Below are positions 17,891 to 25,612 of a stretch of 64,000 nt of DNA, one piece after another. The first letter of the stretch is position 1. Every line of letters begins with the position of its first letter. Source of the stretch: Desulfoluna butyratoxydans (lineage in GTDB: Bacteria > Desulfobacterota > Desulfobacteria > Desulfobacterales > Desulfolunaceae). The notes beneath the pieces were generated by a model. That model saw only the letters and a list, made by a program, of their open reading frames with translations, was not told where the DNA came from and did not search any database. Position numbers and translations under genes: made by a program. The stretch lies in NCBI RefSeq assembly GCF_900699765.1, contig NZ_CAADHO010000007.1, forward strand, positions 124,001 through 188,000. Direction: 5' to 3'.

Positions 17891-18724
17891 ATGTCCACAG
17901 CGATCCCAATGAGCACTGTCCTTTTTGCCTTCGGGCTCACGGCCTTTGCCGGGCTTTCCACCGGCATCGGCAGCGCCCTGGCGTTCTTCACCAAAAAGAC
18001 CAACACCAAGTTCCTGGCCGTGTCCCTGGGATTCTCCGCCGGTGTGATGATCTATGTCTCCATGATCGAGATTTTTGTCAAGGCAAGGGACTCCCTGACC
18101 GTGGCTGTGGGACCTACCCTGGGCTACTGGTACACCACCCTGGCTTTTTTCGGGGGGATCGCCGTCATCGGGATCATCGATAAATTGGTACCCTCCTTTG
18201 AAAACCCCCATGAATATCACAAAATCGAGGAGCTGGGACCCAACGGAGCCGCCGCGGTGGATGCCAAAAACGGGGCGCTCCTTCGCATGGGCATGTTTTC
18301 GGCCCTTGCCATCGGGATCCACAATTTCCCGGAAGGACTGGCCACCTTCACCGGCGCCCTGCAGGATCCCACCCTGGGTATCTCCATTGCCGTGGCCATC
18401 GCCATCCACAACATCCCGGAAGGGATCGCTGTCTCCGTCCCCATTTACTTCGCCACGGGCAGCCGGAAAAAGGCCTTCGGGTATTCGTTTCTCTCCGGGG
18501 TGTCGGAACCGGTGGGGGCCCTGGTGGGGTATCTTATCTTTATGCGCTATTTCAACGACATGGTCTTCGGGCTTCTTTTTGCCTCGGTTGCCGGGATCAT
18601 GGTGTTTATTTCCCTGGACGGCCTGCTGCCCACCGCAGAAAAATACGGGGAGCATCACCATGCCATTTATGGGGTCATTGCCGGAATGGCCGTCATGGCC
18701 CTCAGTCTTCTTCTTTTTGCCTGA
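17891..18724 (+). CDS. ZIP-family metal transporter (ZupT-like)
   Basis: 277 residues, eight predicted helices. The two metal-binding signatures of ZIP transporters are present: [12 protein letters not shown] in helix 4 and [12 protein letters not shown] in helix 5. A variable cytoplasmic loop (residues ~95-130) lies between helices 3 and 4. It should import zinc or another divalent metal. A strong terminator follows at once. Confidence 0.92.
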   Translation: MSTAIPMSTVLFAFGLTAFAGLSTGIGSALAFFTKKTNTKFLAVSLGFSAGVMIYVSMIEIFVKARDSLTVAVGPTLGYWYTTLAFFGGIAVIGIIDKLVPSFENPHEYHKIEELGPNGAAAVDAKNGALLRMGMFSALAIGIHNFPEGLATFTGALQDPTLGISIAVAIAIHNIPEGIAVSVPIYFATGSRKKAFGYSFLSGVSEPVGALVGYLIFMRYFNDMVFGLLFASVAGIMVFISLDGLLPTAEKYGEHHHAIYGVIAGMAVMALSLLLFA

Positions 18725-18732
18725 GGGCGGCA

Positions 18733-18791
18733 CAAAAAAAAACGGTTTCAGAGCCGCTCCTGCCTGAGCGGCGATGAAACCGGTTTTTTTT
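18733..18791 (+). terminator. Rho-independent terminator after the ZIP gene
   Basis: A long inverted repeat (AACGGTTTCA ... TGAAACCGGTT with an inner GCCGCTC/GAGCGGC stem) is flanked by an A run and followed by eight T residues. Confidence 0.9.
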
Positions 18792-18824
18792 GCGTATAAT
18801 TTTAGGCAAGGCTAAAAAAATTAT

Positions 18825-18852
18825 TTGACACAAAAACAATCGATCTTATCTT
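18825..18852 (+). promoter_or_regulatory. Promoter of the 45-codon gene
   Basis: TTGACA at 18825-18830 and TATCTT at 18847-18852 with a 16-base spacer, 75 bases upstream of the small gene. Confidence 0.6.
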
Positions 18853-18926
18853 GAGAGGTAACAAAGGATTTACCCTGTTGAAAACCCAATAAAAAAACAA
18901 TCCCAAATCCGGGAGGACAACATATC

Positions 18927-19064
18927 ATGAAATTTACCGAAACCGAACACAACTACATTGAAACCGATGAGGAGCGAGAGGAAGGACACATTGACGTCAG
19001 GACCCCGAACCTGGAGTGCGAAGGCCCCCTCGGGTGTGACCTCGGCATCGATGTGGCGGGATAG
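18927..19064 (+). CDS. 45-residue peptide gene, possible RiPP precursor or small regulator
   Basis: ATG at 18927 follows GGGAGGAC at a good distance and a TAG closes the frame at 19062. The product is acidic in its first half (many Glu/Asp) and ends LECEGPLGCDLGIDVAG, with the only two cysteines six residues apart. A leader-plus-core layout of this kind resembles ribosomally made, modified peptides, but no maturation enzyme lies within the window. The gene has its own promoter and two hairpins after the stop, the second a classical terminator. I do not recognise the family. Confidence 0.6.
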   Translation: MKFTETEHNYIETDEEREEGHIDVRTPNLECEGPLGCDLGIDVAG

Positions 19065-19080
19065 GCCCATGCCCGCACCA

Positions 19081-19148
19081 TGCCCCGGGTAAGGTCCCGG
19101 GGCAAAGACACATTGGTTTTGAAAGGCGCTGCTCAGTCAGCGCCTTTC
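19081..19148 (+). terminator. Hairpin and terminator after the 45-codon gene
   Basis: TGCCCCGGG/CCCGGGGCA forms a 9-bp stem at 19081-19104. GAAAGGCGCTG/CAGCGCCTTTC forms an 11-bp stem at 19121-19148, followed by a short T-rich tail. Confidence 0.75.
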
Positions 19149-19414
19149 TTGTTTTGTGGGGCTGACTGGCCTTTTGGCCCCCAGAGTGCGGCACGTTTTG
19201 TCATGGGGCAGGGGTGGAGGCCACGCTTATAATAAAGGAACAACGGGCGGGTGGCAAAAGGGTCCCTTTGGAAACCGAAGGGGACCTCAGCAGGGGGAAC
19301 GGTGCATGTCAGCCGGAGATCCCCGTGACGGATGTATCAGGTGGGCTTGTTTTGATCTTCAATTAATTCGATGAACTATCGGGGTGGTGGTGAAGATGTG
19401 AGATTGTATGAACA

Positions 19415-19483
19415 TATTTTATAAAATAAATTCGAAAAAAGATTATGAAAAATATTGACACAATTACTGACCGCAGCTATACA
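19415..19483 (+). promoter_or_regulatory. Palindrome and promoter of hpsN copy 1
   Basis: TATTTTATAAAATA, a perfect 14-bp palindrome, lies at 19415-19428. TTGACA at 19455-19460 and TATACA at 19478-19483 follow with a 17-base spacer. The palindrome core recurs upstream of four other units of this island. The gap 19149-19414 otherwise holds only a GGTCCCTT/AAGGGGACC hairpin near 19260-19290 and no gene. Confidence 0.6.
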
Positions 19484-19556
19484 TGATTCATCCTCACGTT
19501 GTGAGGGGTCAAACGCAGTTTTTTGGATTGATTTTATATACATGTGGAGTGTGTCA

Positions 19557-20867
19557 ATGGAATTTATCAAGAAAGCAGAGCTTAGCTTTGAAGAAGTAAG
19601 TGATCAGAAACGCGTGATCGTCGAGGGCATCCTCAAGGACATCGAAGCCCGAGGTGAAGAGGCGGTTCGCGAACTGGCCAAAAAATTCGACAACTGGGAA
19701 GGTGACTTCATCCTTTCCGAAGAGAAGAAGCAGGCTCTCATCGCGCAGGTCCCCCAGCGTGTTAAGGACGACCTCAAGTTTGCCTACGATCAGGTGTTCG
19801 GTTTTGCCAAGGCTCAGCGTGAGAGCATCGTTGAGTTCGAAAATGAGACCCTCGAAGGCGTTCGCCTCGGCCAGAAGGTCATCCCCATGGAAGTAGCCGG
19901 TTGCTACGTTCCCGGCGGTCGTTTCGCCCACGCCTGCTCCGCCATCATGAGTGTTGCCACTGCCAAGGCTGCCGGCGTAAAAACCGTTGTTGCCTGCTCC
20001 CCCCCCCGTGGTGAGAGCATCGCCCCTGCCGTGGTTTACGCCATGGAACTTGCCGGCGCCGATATCATCATCGAGATGGGTGGTGTTCAGGCCGTTGCCA
20101 CCATGGCCTTCGGTCTCTTCTCCGGCAAGCCCGCCAACATCCTCGTAGGCCCCGGCAACGCCTTTGTTGCTGAAGCCAAAGCCATCCTGGCCGGTACCGG
20201 CCGCTGCGCCATCGACGTTTTCGCCGGCCCCACCGAGTCTTCTGTGATCGCCGACAAGACCGCCGATCCCATGACCGTTGCCATCGACCTGGTTTCCCAG
20301 GCAGAGCACGGCCTCGACTCCCCCGTATGGCTCCACACCGACTGCCGCGAGCTGGCCGAGAAGGTCAACGAGCTGATGCCCAAAGTCATCGCCGACATGC
20401 CCGATCCCGACACCCCCGCCACCTCCTGGAGGGATTTCGGTGAGATCGTTCTGTGCGAAGACCGTGAAGAGGTTGCCAAGGTCAGCGATCAGTACGCTTC
20501 CGAGCACGTACAGGTTATGGCTGAAGACCTCGACTGGTGGACCCAGCGTCTCACCAACTACGGTTCACTCTTCCTCGGCGAAGGTTCCACCGTACCCCAG
20601 GGCGACAAGTGCTCCGGCACCAACCACATCCTTCCCACCAAGAAGGCCGGTTACATGTCCGGTGGCCTGAACGTACACAAGTTCCTGAAGATCATGACCT
20701 ACCAGGAGATCAAGCCCGAGGCCAACAAAGTTGTCAGCGGTGCTGCTTCCCGTCTCTCCCGAGTGGAGGGCATGGAAGGCCACGCCCGCGCCTGTGACTG
20801 GCGTCTGCGCAAGTTCTTCCCCAACGAAGAGTGGGACTTCGAAGTATACGAGCAGACCAAGTACTAA
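19557..20867 (+). CDS. hpsN: Sulfopropanediol dehydrogenase-like HisD-family protein, copy 1
   Basis: 436 residues of the histidinol dehydrogenase fold. Zinc and catalytic residues map to Gln248/His251 (SQAEHG), Glu316/His317 (SEHVQV), Asp350 (GDKCSGTNH) and His409. The body matches HpsN-type enzymes better than biosynthetic HisD (LTNYGSLFLGEGS, TKKAGYMSGGLNVHKFLK). HpsN oxidises a C3 sulfonate alcohol to the acid with two NAD+. It differs from copy 2 at five of 436 residues and is nearly identical in DNA, so it is a recent duplicate or kept similar by gene conversion. This copy stands alone. ATG at 19557 follows GGAG and aligns with copy 2. Confidence 0.82.
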   Translation: MEFIKKAELSFEEVSDQKRVIVEGILKDIEARGEEAVRELAKKFDNWEGDFILSEEKKQALIAQVPQRVKDDLKFAYDQVFGFAKAQRESIVEFENETLEGVRLGQKVIPMEVAGCYVPGGRFAHACSAIMSVATAKAAGVKTVVACSPPRGESIAPAVVYAMELAGADIIIEMGGVQAVATMAFGLFSGKPANILVGPGNAFVAEAKAILAGTGRCAIDVFAGPTESSVIADKTADPMTVAIDLVSQAEHGLDSPVWLHTDCRELAEKVNELMPKVIADMPDPDTPATSWRDFGEIVLCEDREEVAKVSDQYASEHVQVMAEDLDWWTQRLTNYGSLFLGEGSTVPQGDKCSGTNHILPTKKAGYMSGGLNVHKFLKIMTYQEIKPEANKVVSGAASRLSRVEGMEGHARACDWRLRKFFPNEEWDFEVYEQTKY

Positions 20868-21111
20868 GGGATTGGGGCATCATCGGACGACCTGATCGGT
20901 GATGCCCATCCAAGCTCCACCCTCCTGGGGCCCGATTACCTTCCCCGGGCCCGGGAGTGCAAGCAAGACATAATCCCGACGCACACAGGGAGTGCTATGC
21001 TACAGGGATGAGACGGCACTTCCTGTGATGCGATTTTCATGTCGGGTTTACATATATTTTTCCACCCCGCCAGGCGATGGACGCCACATTGCCTTTCGGG
21101 TTTACATATGA
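20868..21111. other. Intergenic region after hpsN1 with hairpin and 14-bp direct repeat
   Basis: A hairpin (GGGCATCA/TGATGCCC) at about 20876-20910 probably ends the hpsN1 transcript. The sequence TCGGGTTTACATAT occurs twice, at 21042-21055 and 21096-21109, just before the structured element at 21112. No gene is visible on either strand. Confidence 0.5.
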
Positions 21112-21265
21112 GTAATCCTTGATTACCGAGGCAGCCTGCGTGCAACTGGACCGTTGGCACGCGACAAGCTGGACATGTGGTGCAGGAGATATCCTGCCGG
21201 GCTGCCGACTTCTCTCCTTACATTCTGAAGAAGGCCGGAGGTACCCTAACGCCCCCGGCCTTTTT
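21112..21265 (+). ncRNA. Candidate structured RNA (three-way junction plus terminator)
   Basis: A closing stem GGCAGCC (21130-21136) pairs with GGCTGCC (21200-21206). Inside it are a long hairpin GCGTGCAAC...GTTGGCACGC (21138-21162) and a hairpin GCAGGA-GATA-TCCTGC (21182-21197). A small hairpin GTAATC-CTT-GATTAC (21112-21126) precedes it. An intrinsic terminator, GGCCGG...CCGGCC then TTTTT, ends at 21265. The layout is that of a riboswitch or small RNA. I cannot match it to a known class, and no open frame explains it. Confidence 0.55.
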
Positions 21266-21370
21266 CGGTCTGGTTTCATGCCGCCTGTTCCATGCCCCCA
21301 CATGCAGCAGGCGGATGTCCTCCCGGGGAGGCCTTGAAGGCGAGGTTTTCCCGACGCAGACACGATGATG

Positions 21371-21412
21371 AAAAAGGGCCGCACCCCCGAACAGGGTGCG
21401 GCCCTTTTTTTT
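21371..21412 (+). terminator. Strong rho-independent terminator upstream of 21521
   Basis: GGGCCGCACCC/GGGTGCGGCCC gives an 11-bp stem followed by eight T residues. A further hairpin, CCGCCTG/CAGGCGG at about 21282-21315, precedes it, so a second short structured transcript may end here. Confidence 0.85.
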
Positions 21413-21520
21413 GTTGTGCGCTTTAAGGCAAGGGGGATGTATGGGCCATTATCTTGATTTTGCAGAGAGAATGTGGTGTTCTTTGGGGATGTTGTGTGAA
21501 CGCGTATCAGGGGGGACGAT

Positions 21521-22252
21521 ATGAAACCTGTGGTGTTGGCCCTTTGGGCGTTTGTTGTCTTTTCTTCGGCGTGTGCCGGTGCAGAGGAGGTCTGGAAGAT
21601 CACCTCGTTGAACTGGGAGCCGTATTCCGGGGCCTGTCTGGCACACCAGGGGAGCGCCATCCAGAAGCTCAGGGAGCTCCTCAGGAAAGAGGGGATTCGG
21701 CTGCTGGTGGAGTTCTACCCCTGGCCCAGGGCACAGGCTCGGGCGCGGTCCGGGGAGTATGTGGGCTATTTTCCGGCATGGCCCGAGGAGGTCGGGGCTG
21801 ATTTTGTGGCATCTCCGCCTGTGAGCTGGTCCGAGGTGGCGGTGATGAAGAACTCATCAGGTTCACTTTCCTATGACGGCCTGGATGCCCTGTTCAGGAC
21901 CCATGTGGTGGGGGTGGTGAAAACCTACGTCTACCCCCGGCCCGTCAGCGATGCCATGGCTGCCTATCCCCATCATGTGGACGGTGCGCCCAACGATATG
22001 TCCCTGTTGAAGAAGCTGGCCAGGGGGCGCCATATGGTCGCCGTGACCGATCCCAATGTGATGATGTTCCTGGCGGAGAGGGAAGGGATCCACAACATCG
22101 AGCCCTTGGCCGTGGTCGTGAAAAGAGAACTGGTTGTGGCTTTCAGAAACGACACGGAGAACAGGGCGCGTCTTGCTCTGTTGAGGCGGTTGCTGGAAGA
22201 GGCCTCGGCCACCAAAGATAAAAATATAAATAAAGATAAAGAGTCAGAGTAA
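21521..22252 (+). CDS. Periplasmic solute-binding protein, SBP family 3-like
   Basis: 243 residues. A signal peptide (ALWAFVVFSSACAGAEE) is followed by a type II periplasmic binding fold: ITSLNWEPYSG near the mature N terminus and FYPWPRAQARARSGEYVGYFPAW, typical of short Desulfobacterota proteins of this class. No permease is adjacent, so it may act as a sensor or use a remote transporter. The lysine-rich tail (KDKNINKDKESE) is probably disordered. Confidence 0.78.
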   Translation: MKPVVLALWAFVVFSSACAGAEEVWKITSLNWEPYSGACLAHQGSAIQKLRELLRKEGIRLLVEFYPWPRAQARARSGEYVGYFPAWPEEVGADFVASPPVSWSEVAVMKNSSGSLSYDGLDALFRTHVVGVVKTYVYPRPVSDAMAAYPHHVDGAPNDMSLLKKLARGRHMVAVTDPNVMMFLAEREGIHNIEPLAVVVKRELVVAFRNDTENRARLALLRRLLEEASATKDKNINKDKESE

Positions 22253-22464
22253 CGGTTTCGTTTAAAATGGCCTTTGGAGGCATAAGCGGAATCGTAGCGA
22301 TGAAGATAGCGTTGCGGATTGATCCCTGATGGGTGTACAAGGGGACAGGCCGGGCAGGTATGCCCCGGCTCAATCTGTTTACCCACCGAAAGCCTGTGGT
22401 ACCGGCAGGGCCAGTTCCTTACCGACTGCACGTTTTTTTATGATGAAGGAAGGCGCTGCCCTTT

Positions 22465-22695
22465 ATGAGTGAGACGCAAGTGAACAACCCCCTGCACGGG
22501 GTGACCCTGGAACAGATCGTGACCGCCCTGGTTGCCCACTATGGCTGGGAGGCCCTGGGCAGCCGCATCAATATCCGATGCTTCAACATCGACCCGTCGG
22601 TAAAATCCAGCCTGAAATTTCTTCGAAAGACCCCCTGGGCACGGAAAAAAGTGGAACAGCTCTACCTTGCCCTCCCCAAGAAAACGCGAGCATAA
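22465..22695 (+). CDS. VF530 family protein (DUF2132)
   Basis: 76 residues matching the small VF530/DUF2132 family almost end to end: [25 protein letters not shown] and [18 protein letters not shown]. The family is a compact helical DNA-binding-like fold of unknown role. It converges with the DUF1638 gene. Confidence 0.88.
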   Translation: MSETQVNNPLHGVTLEQIVTALVAHYGWEALGSRINIRCFNIDPSVKSSLKFLRKTPWARKKVEQLYLALPKKTRA

Positions 22696-22734
22696 AAGCA
22701 ATACCCGGGACTGCTGGTCTCCGGGGCCAGGTCC

Positions 22735-23463
22735 CTACCCCCGGGCGGTTTTTTTCGACGTGATCACCTCGTCGGGGTCCATGCTCTGGCACACGGTGTG
22801 CCCGGGGGGGATGCGGACAAACCGGGTATCGTCCCAGGTGCCGGAGAGGAGCTGCTTCAGGTAGGCGGGGGAACCTTTCATGGTTTCCAGGGGCAGGTTG
22901 GAGCGTCCGGCGGCTTCTTCGGCCTGCTCCCGGTACGCCTCTCCCAGGCCGGGCCACTCAATGAGGCAGGCCCGGGTGTAGTTGGCAAGGACCCCGTCCT
23001 CCATCTGCATGAGGAGTTCGGCCCGGCCTTCACCGTATTTTTCCACGTAGTGGGCAAGGCGAGTCGTCCGGTTGTCCAGGTAGGGTATTACCGACCAGGT
23101 GAGCCACCCCGGGGAGAACCAGTAGGTGCCGCACTCCCGGCTGTGGGCTTCCCGGTGTGCGGAAACCGATCCCACAAGAAGGGGTATGCAATCATGGACC
23201 CTGGGGATGACCAGCTCGCAGCGTTCTGCGGCAACGCCATCGAGCCCTTTGCCGCACAACCCATATCCCAAAACAATGCGGGTAAGCTCCGGGGCCTCCG
23301 CTTCCACCCTGGCGATGGCGGCCCGGACCTCCTGCTTTAAGAGCTTCGGCGTGTCGTGGAGCCCCTGCTTTAGAAAATGGAGGGCAGGGGCCTTTTCCAC
23401 GTCCCTGCACAGCATCTCCAGCTCATATCGCATCACCTCACAGGCAATCACAGCCATCTTCAT
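22735..23463 (-). CDS. DUF1638 protein linked to corrinoid methyltransferases
   Basis: 242 residues starting at ATG 23463 behind GGGAGAA. The N terminus MKMAVIACEVMRYELEML and the internal GYGLCGKGLDG and CGTYWFSPGW segments are those of DUF1638, a family I associate with corrinoid methyltransferase loci. Conserved cysteines (ACEV, YGLCG, VIPRVHDC, RECGTYW) suggest metal or corrinoid contact. Last gene of a minus-strand pair with the CobW GTPase 89 bases upstream. Function unknown. Confidence 0.8.
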   Translation of the reverse strand: MKMAVIACEVMRYELEMLCRDVEKAPALHFLKQGLHDTPKLLKQEVRAAIARVEAEAPELTRIVLGYGLCGKGLDGVAAERCELVIPRVHDCIPLLVGSVSAHREAHSRECGTYWFSPGWLTWSVIPYLDNRTTRLAHYVEKYGEGRAELLMQMEDGVLANYTRACLIEWPGLGEAYREQAEEAAGRSNLPLETMKGSPAYLKQLLSGTWDDTRFVRIPPGHTVCQSMDPDEVITSKKTARG

Positions 23464-23552
23464 CGTTTGTTCTCCCTGAAAAAAACAGTGCCTTTTTCTG
23501 TGCGACACGGTTCAGCCCGTCCCGGGCAGGCCTCTTGGTGAAAACGCTTCGC

Positions 23553-24449
23553 TTACGCGGCAAGGAACCCTGCGTCGGCAAGGTGCTGCCTGACCGCTTC
23601 GCCCTTGTCCTGCATGGTGATGACCACCACAGGGGTGAAGTTTTCTGCCTCTTCCCTTTTCTCGATCTCCGCGCCGGTGTCGGAGATGTAGTAGTGGCGA
23701 CCGTTTTCCGTAAGGCATCCCTTGACCCGCAGGAGATCCTCTTCGCGATTCAGGGCCTCGAGAAACGCGTCCACCGATCCGTTGATGCTCTCCACGGTGA
23801 AGGCGTCGGGCCGGTTGTCCGAGGTGTTGAGGCTGGGCATCATGGCAAAGGGGCTTTCCATCTCTTTTTTCAGGAGGTCCACGTTGAAACGGCACTTGCG
23901 GGTCGGGAAGATCACGGCCCGGCTGTTGATCTTGCGGATGTAGGCTGTCGCGGCCTCCATCTCTCCGGAGGTGGCAAGGTCGGTTTTGTTGAGGAGAATG
24001 TAGTGGGCGTTTGCCACCTGGCGCTCGATGGTGGCCAGGTTCTGGGCAAGTTTGAGGCTCTTGATGGCGTCAAAGACGCAGAGGGTGCACATCAGCTCAC
24101 AGGCGTCCCCCAGCCCGGCATTTCGGATCATGGGCCCGATGCCCGAGGGGTCGGCCATGCCCGAGGCTTCCACCAGGATGAGGTCGGGGCTGCATTCGGT
24201 GAGGGCCTTGAGGCCGAGGACAAAGTTGTCTTTGAGGCAGGCGCAGAAGATGGACCCGCCGTTGACCTCGTAGAGCATGTCGTCGGGTATGCCCCGTCCG
24301 GAGAGGAGGGCGGCGTCCACGGGGACCTCGCCGAAGTCGTTGACCAGCACGGCCACCTTCTTGTCCGGGAACTCATGGAGGAGATACTGCATGAGGGTGG
24401 TTTTTCCGCTTCCTAAAAAGCCGGTGAGAACAATAATGGGGGTTTTCAT
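23553..24449 (-). CDS. CobW/COG0523 family GTPase
   Basis: 298 residues. Walker A GFLGSGKTTL is at residues 9-18 and the guanine motif is NKTD. The metal-binding CxCC loop of the family reads FCACLKD here. A CobW-type C-terminal domain follows. COG0523 proteins hand metals to target proteins; next to corrinoid enzymes it may help load or insert cobalamin or zinc (inference). It is probably co-transcribed with DUF1638. Confidence 0.88.
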   Translation of the reverse strand: MKTPIIVLTGFLGSGKTTLMQYLLHEFPDKKVAVLVNDFGEVPVDAALLSGRGIPDDMLYEVNGGSIFCACLKDNFVLGLKALTECSPDLILVEASGMADPSGIGPMIRNAGLGDACELMCTLCVFDAIKSLKLAQNLATIERQVANAHYILLNKTDLATSGEMEAATAYIRKINSRAVIFPTRKCRFNVDLLKKEMESPFAMMPSLNTSDNRPDAFTVESINGSVDAFLEALNREEDLLRVKGCLTENGRHYYISDTGAEIEKREEAENFTPVVVITMQDKGEAVRQHLADAGFLAA

Positions 24450-24820
24450 GGCAAGACTCCTTTTTATGCATGTCAGGTGACCGGTATACCTGTTTTCTCC
24501 GTGTTTGAAAACAGGGAAACCCGCTCCCCGAAATCCGGGATTTTTCCGGTGGGGGGGCGGGTTTTCTTTTTTGCAGGCATGGGGCAGGGCAAACCCCTTG
24601 AATCATACCTTAGCCCGGATATTTCACGAGTCGGGTGCGCTCATGTGCAAGGCATCAGAGCAGCAGATGATTGCACCCGTCTCGCCCGAAGGGTGAGAAA
24701 ATCAAACAGCAAATCCTGATTTACATTTTGCATTTTCGGAATAGCTGATTTTTCCGTTGTAACATCCTGAAGTCATGTAGCTTTCATCTTGGGTGTTTGT
24801 TTTCTCATGAAATATCCGGG
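24450..24820. other. Intergenic region between corrinoid protein and CobW genes
   Basis: 370 bases, AT-rich near 24690-24800. A large hairpin at 24517-24564 (AAACCCGC...GCGGGTTT with a nested stem) is followed on the plus strand by a T run. It separates the corrinoid gene from the cobW pair. No gene seen. Confidence 0.5.
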
Positions 24821-25474
24821 TTAGGCCGCGATGCCCATGAGCTGCTTGGCCATTTCCACGCACTTGGAGGCGTCTGCGGCGTAGCCGTCGCAGCCGGACT
24901 CTTCGGCAAACTGGGGGTTCAGGGGGGCGCCGCCCACGAGGACCTTGTAGTTGTCACGCACGCCTTTGGATTTGAGGAGCTCAACGAACTCGGGGATAAA
25001 GGCCATGCAGGTGGTCATGAGGGTGGAGAGGCCCACGATGTCGGCGTTGTTCTCTTCTGCGGCGGCAAAGATCTCCTCCTTGGACTTGTCGCAGCCCAGG
25101 TCGATGACCTCAAAACCGGCGGAGCGCAGCATCAGGGCCACGATGTTCTTGCCGATGTCGTGGAGGTCGTCCTTGACGGTGGCCATGACCACCTTGCCCA
25201 GTTTTTCATCGGCGTTGCCGGAGGCGAGCATGGCAGGCTCGATGATGGCAACGGCGGAGTCTGCGGCACGGCCTGCCAGCATCAGCTCGGGCAGGAAGCA
25301 GTCGCCGTTGGTGAATTTTTCGCCCATGATGTCGAGGCCGGCGCGGATGCCGTTGGTGATGAGGTCCACGGGCTCCACACCCTCGGCAATGGCCTGGGTG
25401 GCGGTGTCGGCAGCAGCGGCTGCGTTGAGGGAGGTGATGGCATCGCGAAGGTTGTCAAAATGGGTCTGGGACAT
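24821..25474 (-). CDS. Corrinoid-binding methyltransferase protein (MtmC/MttC-like)
   Basis: 217 residues: a helical cap (residues 1-90) and a B12-binding Rossmann domain. The cobalt ligand motif is DLHDIGKN at 103-110, with His105 as lower ligand, then GFEVIDLG and VLVGGAPLN. It should carry the methyl group between the MtmB/MttB-type enzyme and the UroD-type enzyme. It is the only corrinoid protein in the window, so both methyltransferases may share it. It lies 138 bases downstream of the MtmB homologue. Confidence 0.93.
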   Translation of the reverse strand: MSQTHFDNLRDAITSLNAAAAADTATQAIAEGVEPVDLITNGIRAGLDIMGEKFTNGDCFLPELMLAGRAADSAVAIIEPAMLASGNADEKLGKVVMATVKDDLHDIGKNIVALMLRSAGFEVIDLGCDKSKEEIFAAAEENNADIVGLSTLMTTCMAFIPEFVELLKSKGVRDNYKVLVGGAPLNPQFAEESGCDGYAADASKCVEMAKQLMGIAA

Positions 25475-25612
25475 GGTGTACTCCTTTGTTTCTTACCTGA
25501 TCGGGTGTTTTCTAAATGTATGGCCCGGAATGGGGTTGGTCATTCCGGTATGCAGTCTGTGGTGTGCAGGGGCCAGACTGTCGGCCCGGCCCCTGCGGGG
25601 TGTGCATCGGGC

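Noticed and set aside
19557-20867. Annotation of the two HisD-fold genes as histidinol dehydrogenase of histidine biosynthesis
   Set aside because: No other his gene is near, two almost identical copies exist, and the sequence and context (TRAP, CuyA) fit HpsN-type catabolic enzymes better.
21037-21660. 207-codon minus-strand open frame
   Set aside because: It overlaps two terminators, the structured RNA and the start of the solute-binding protein gene, and its product looks random.
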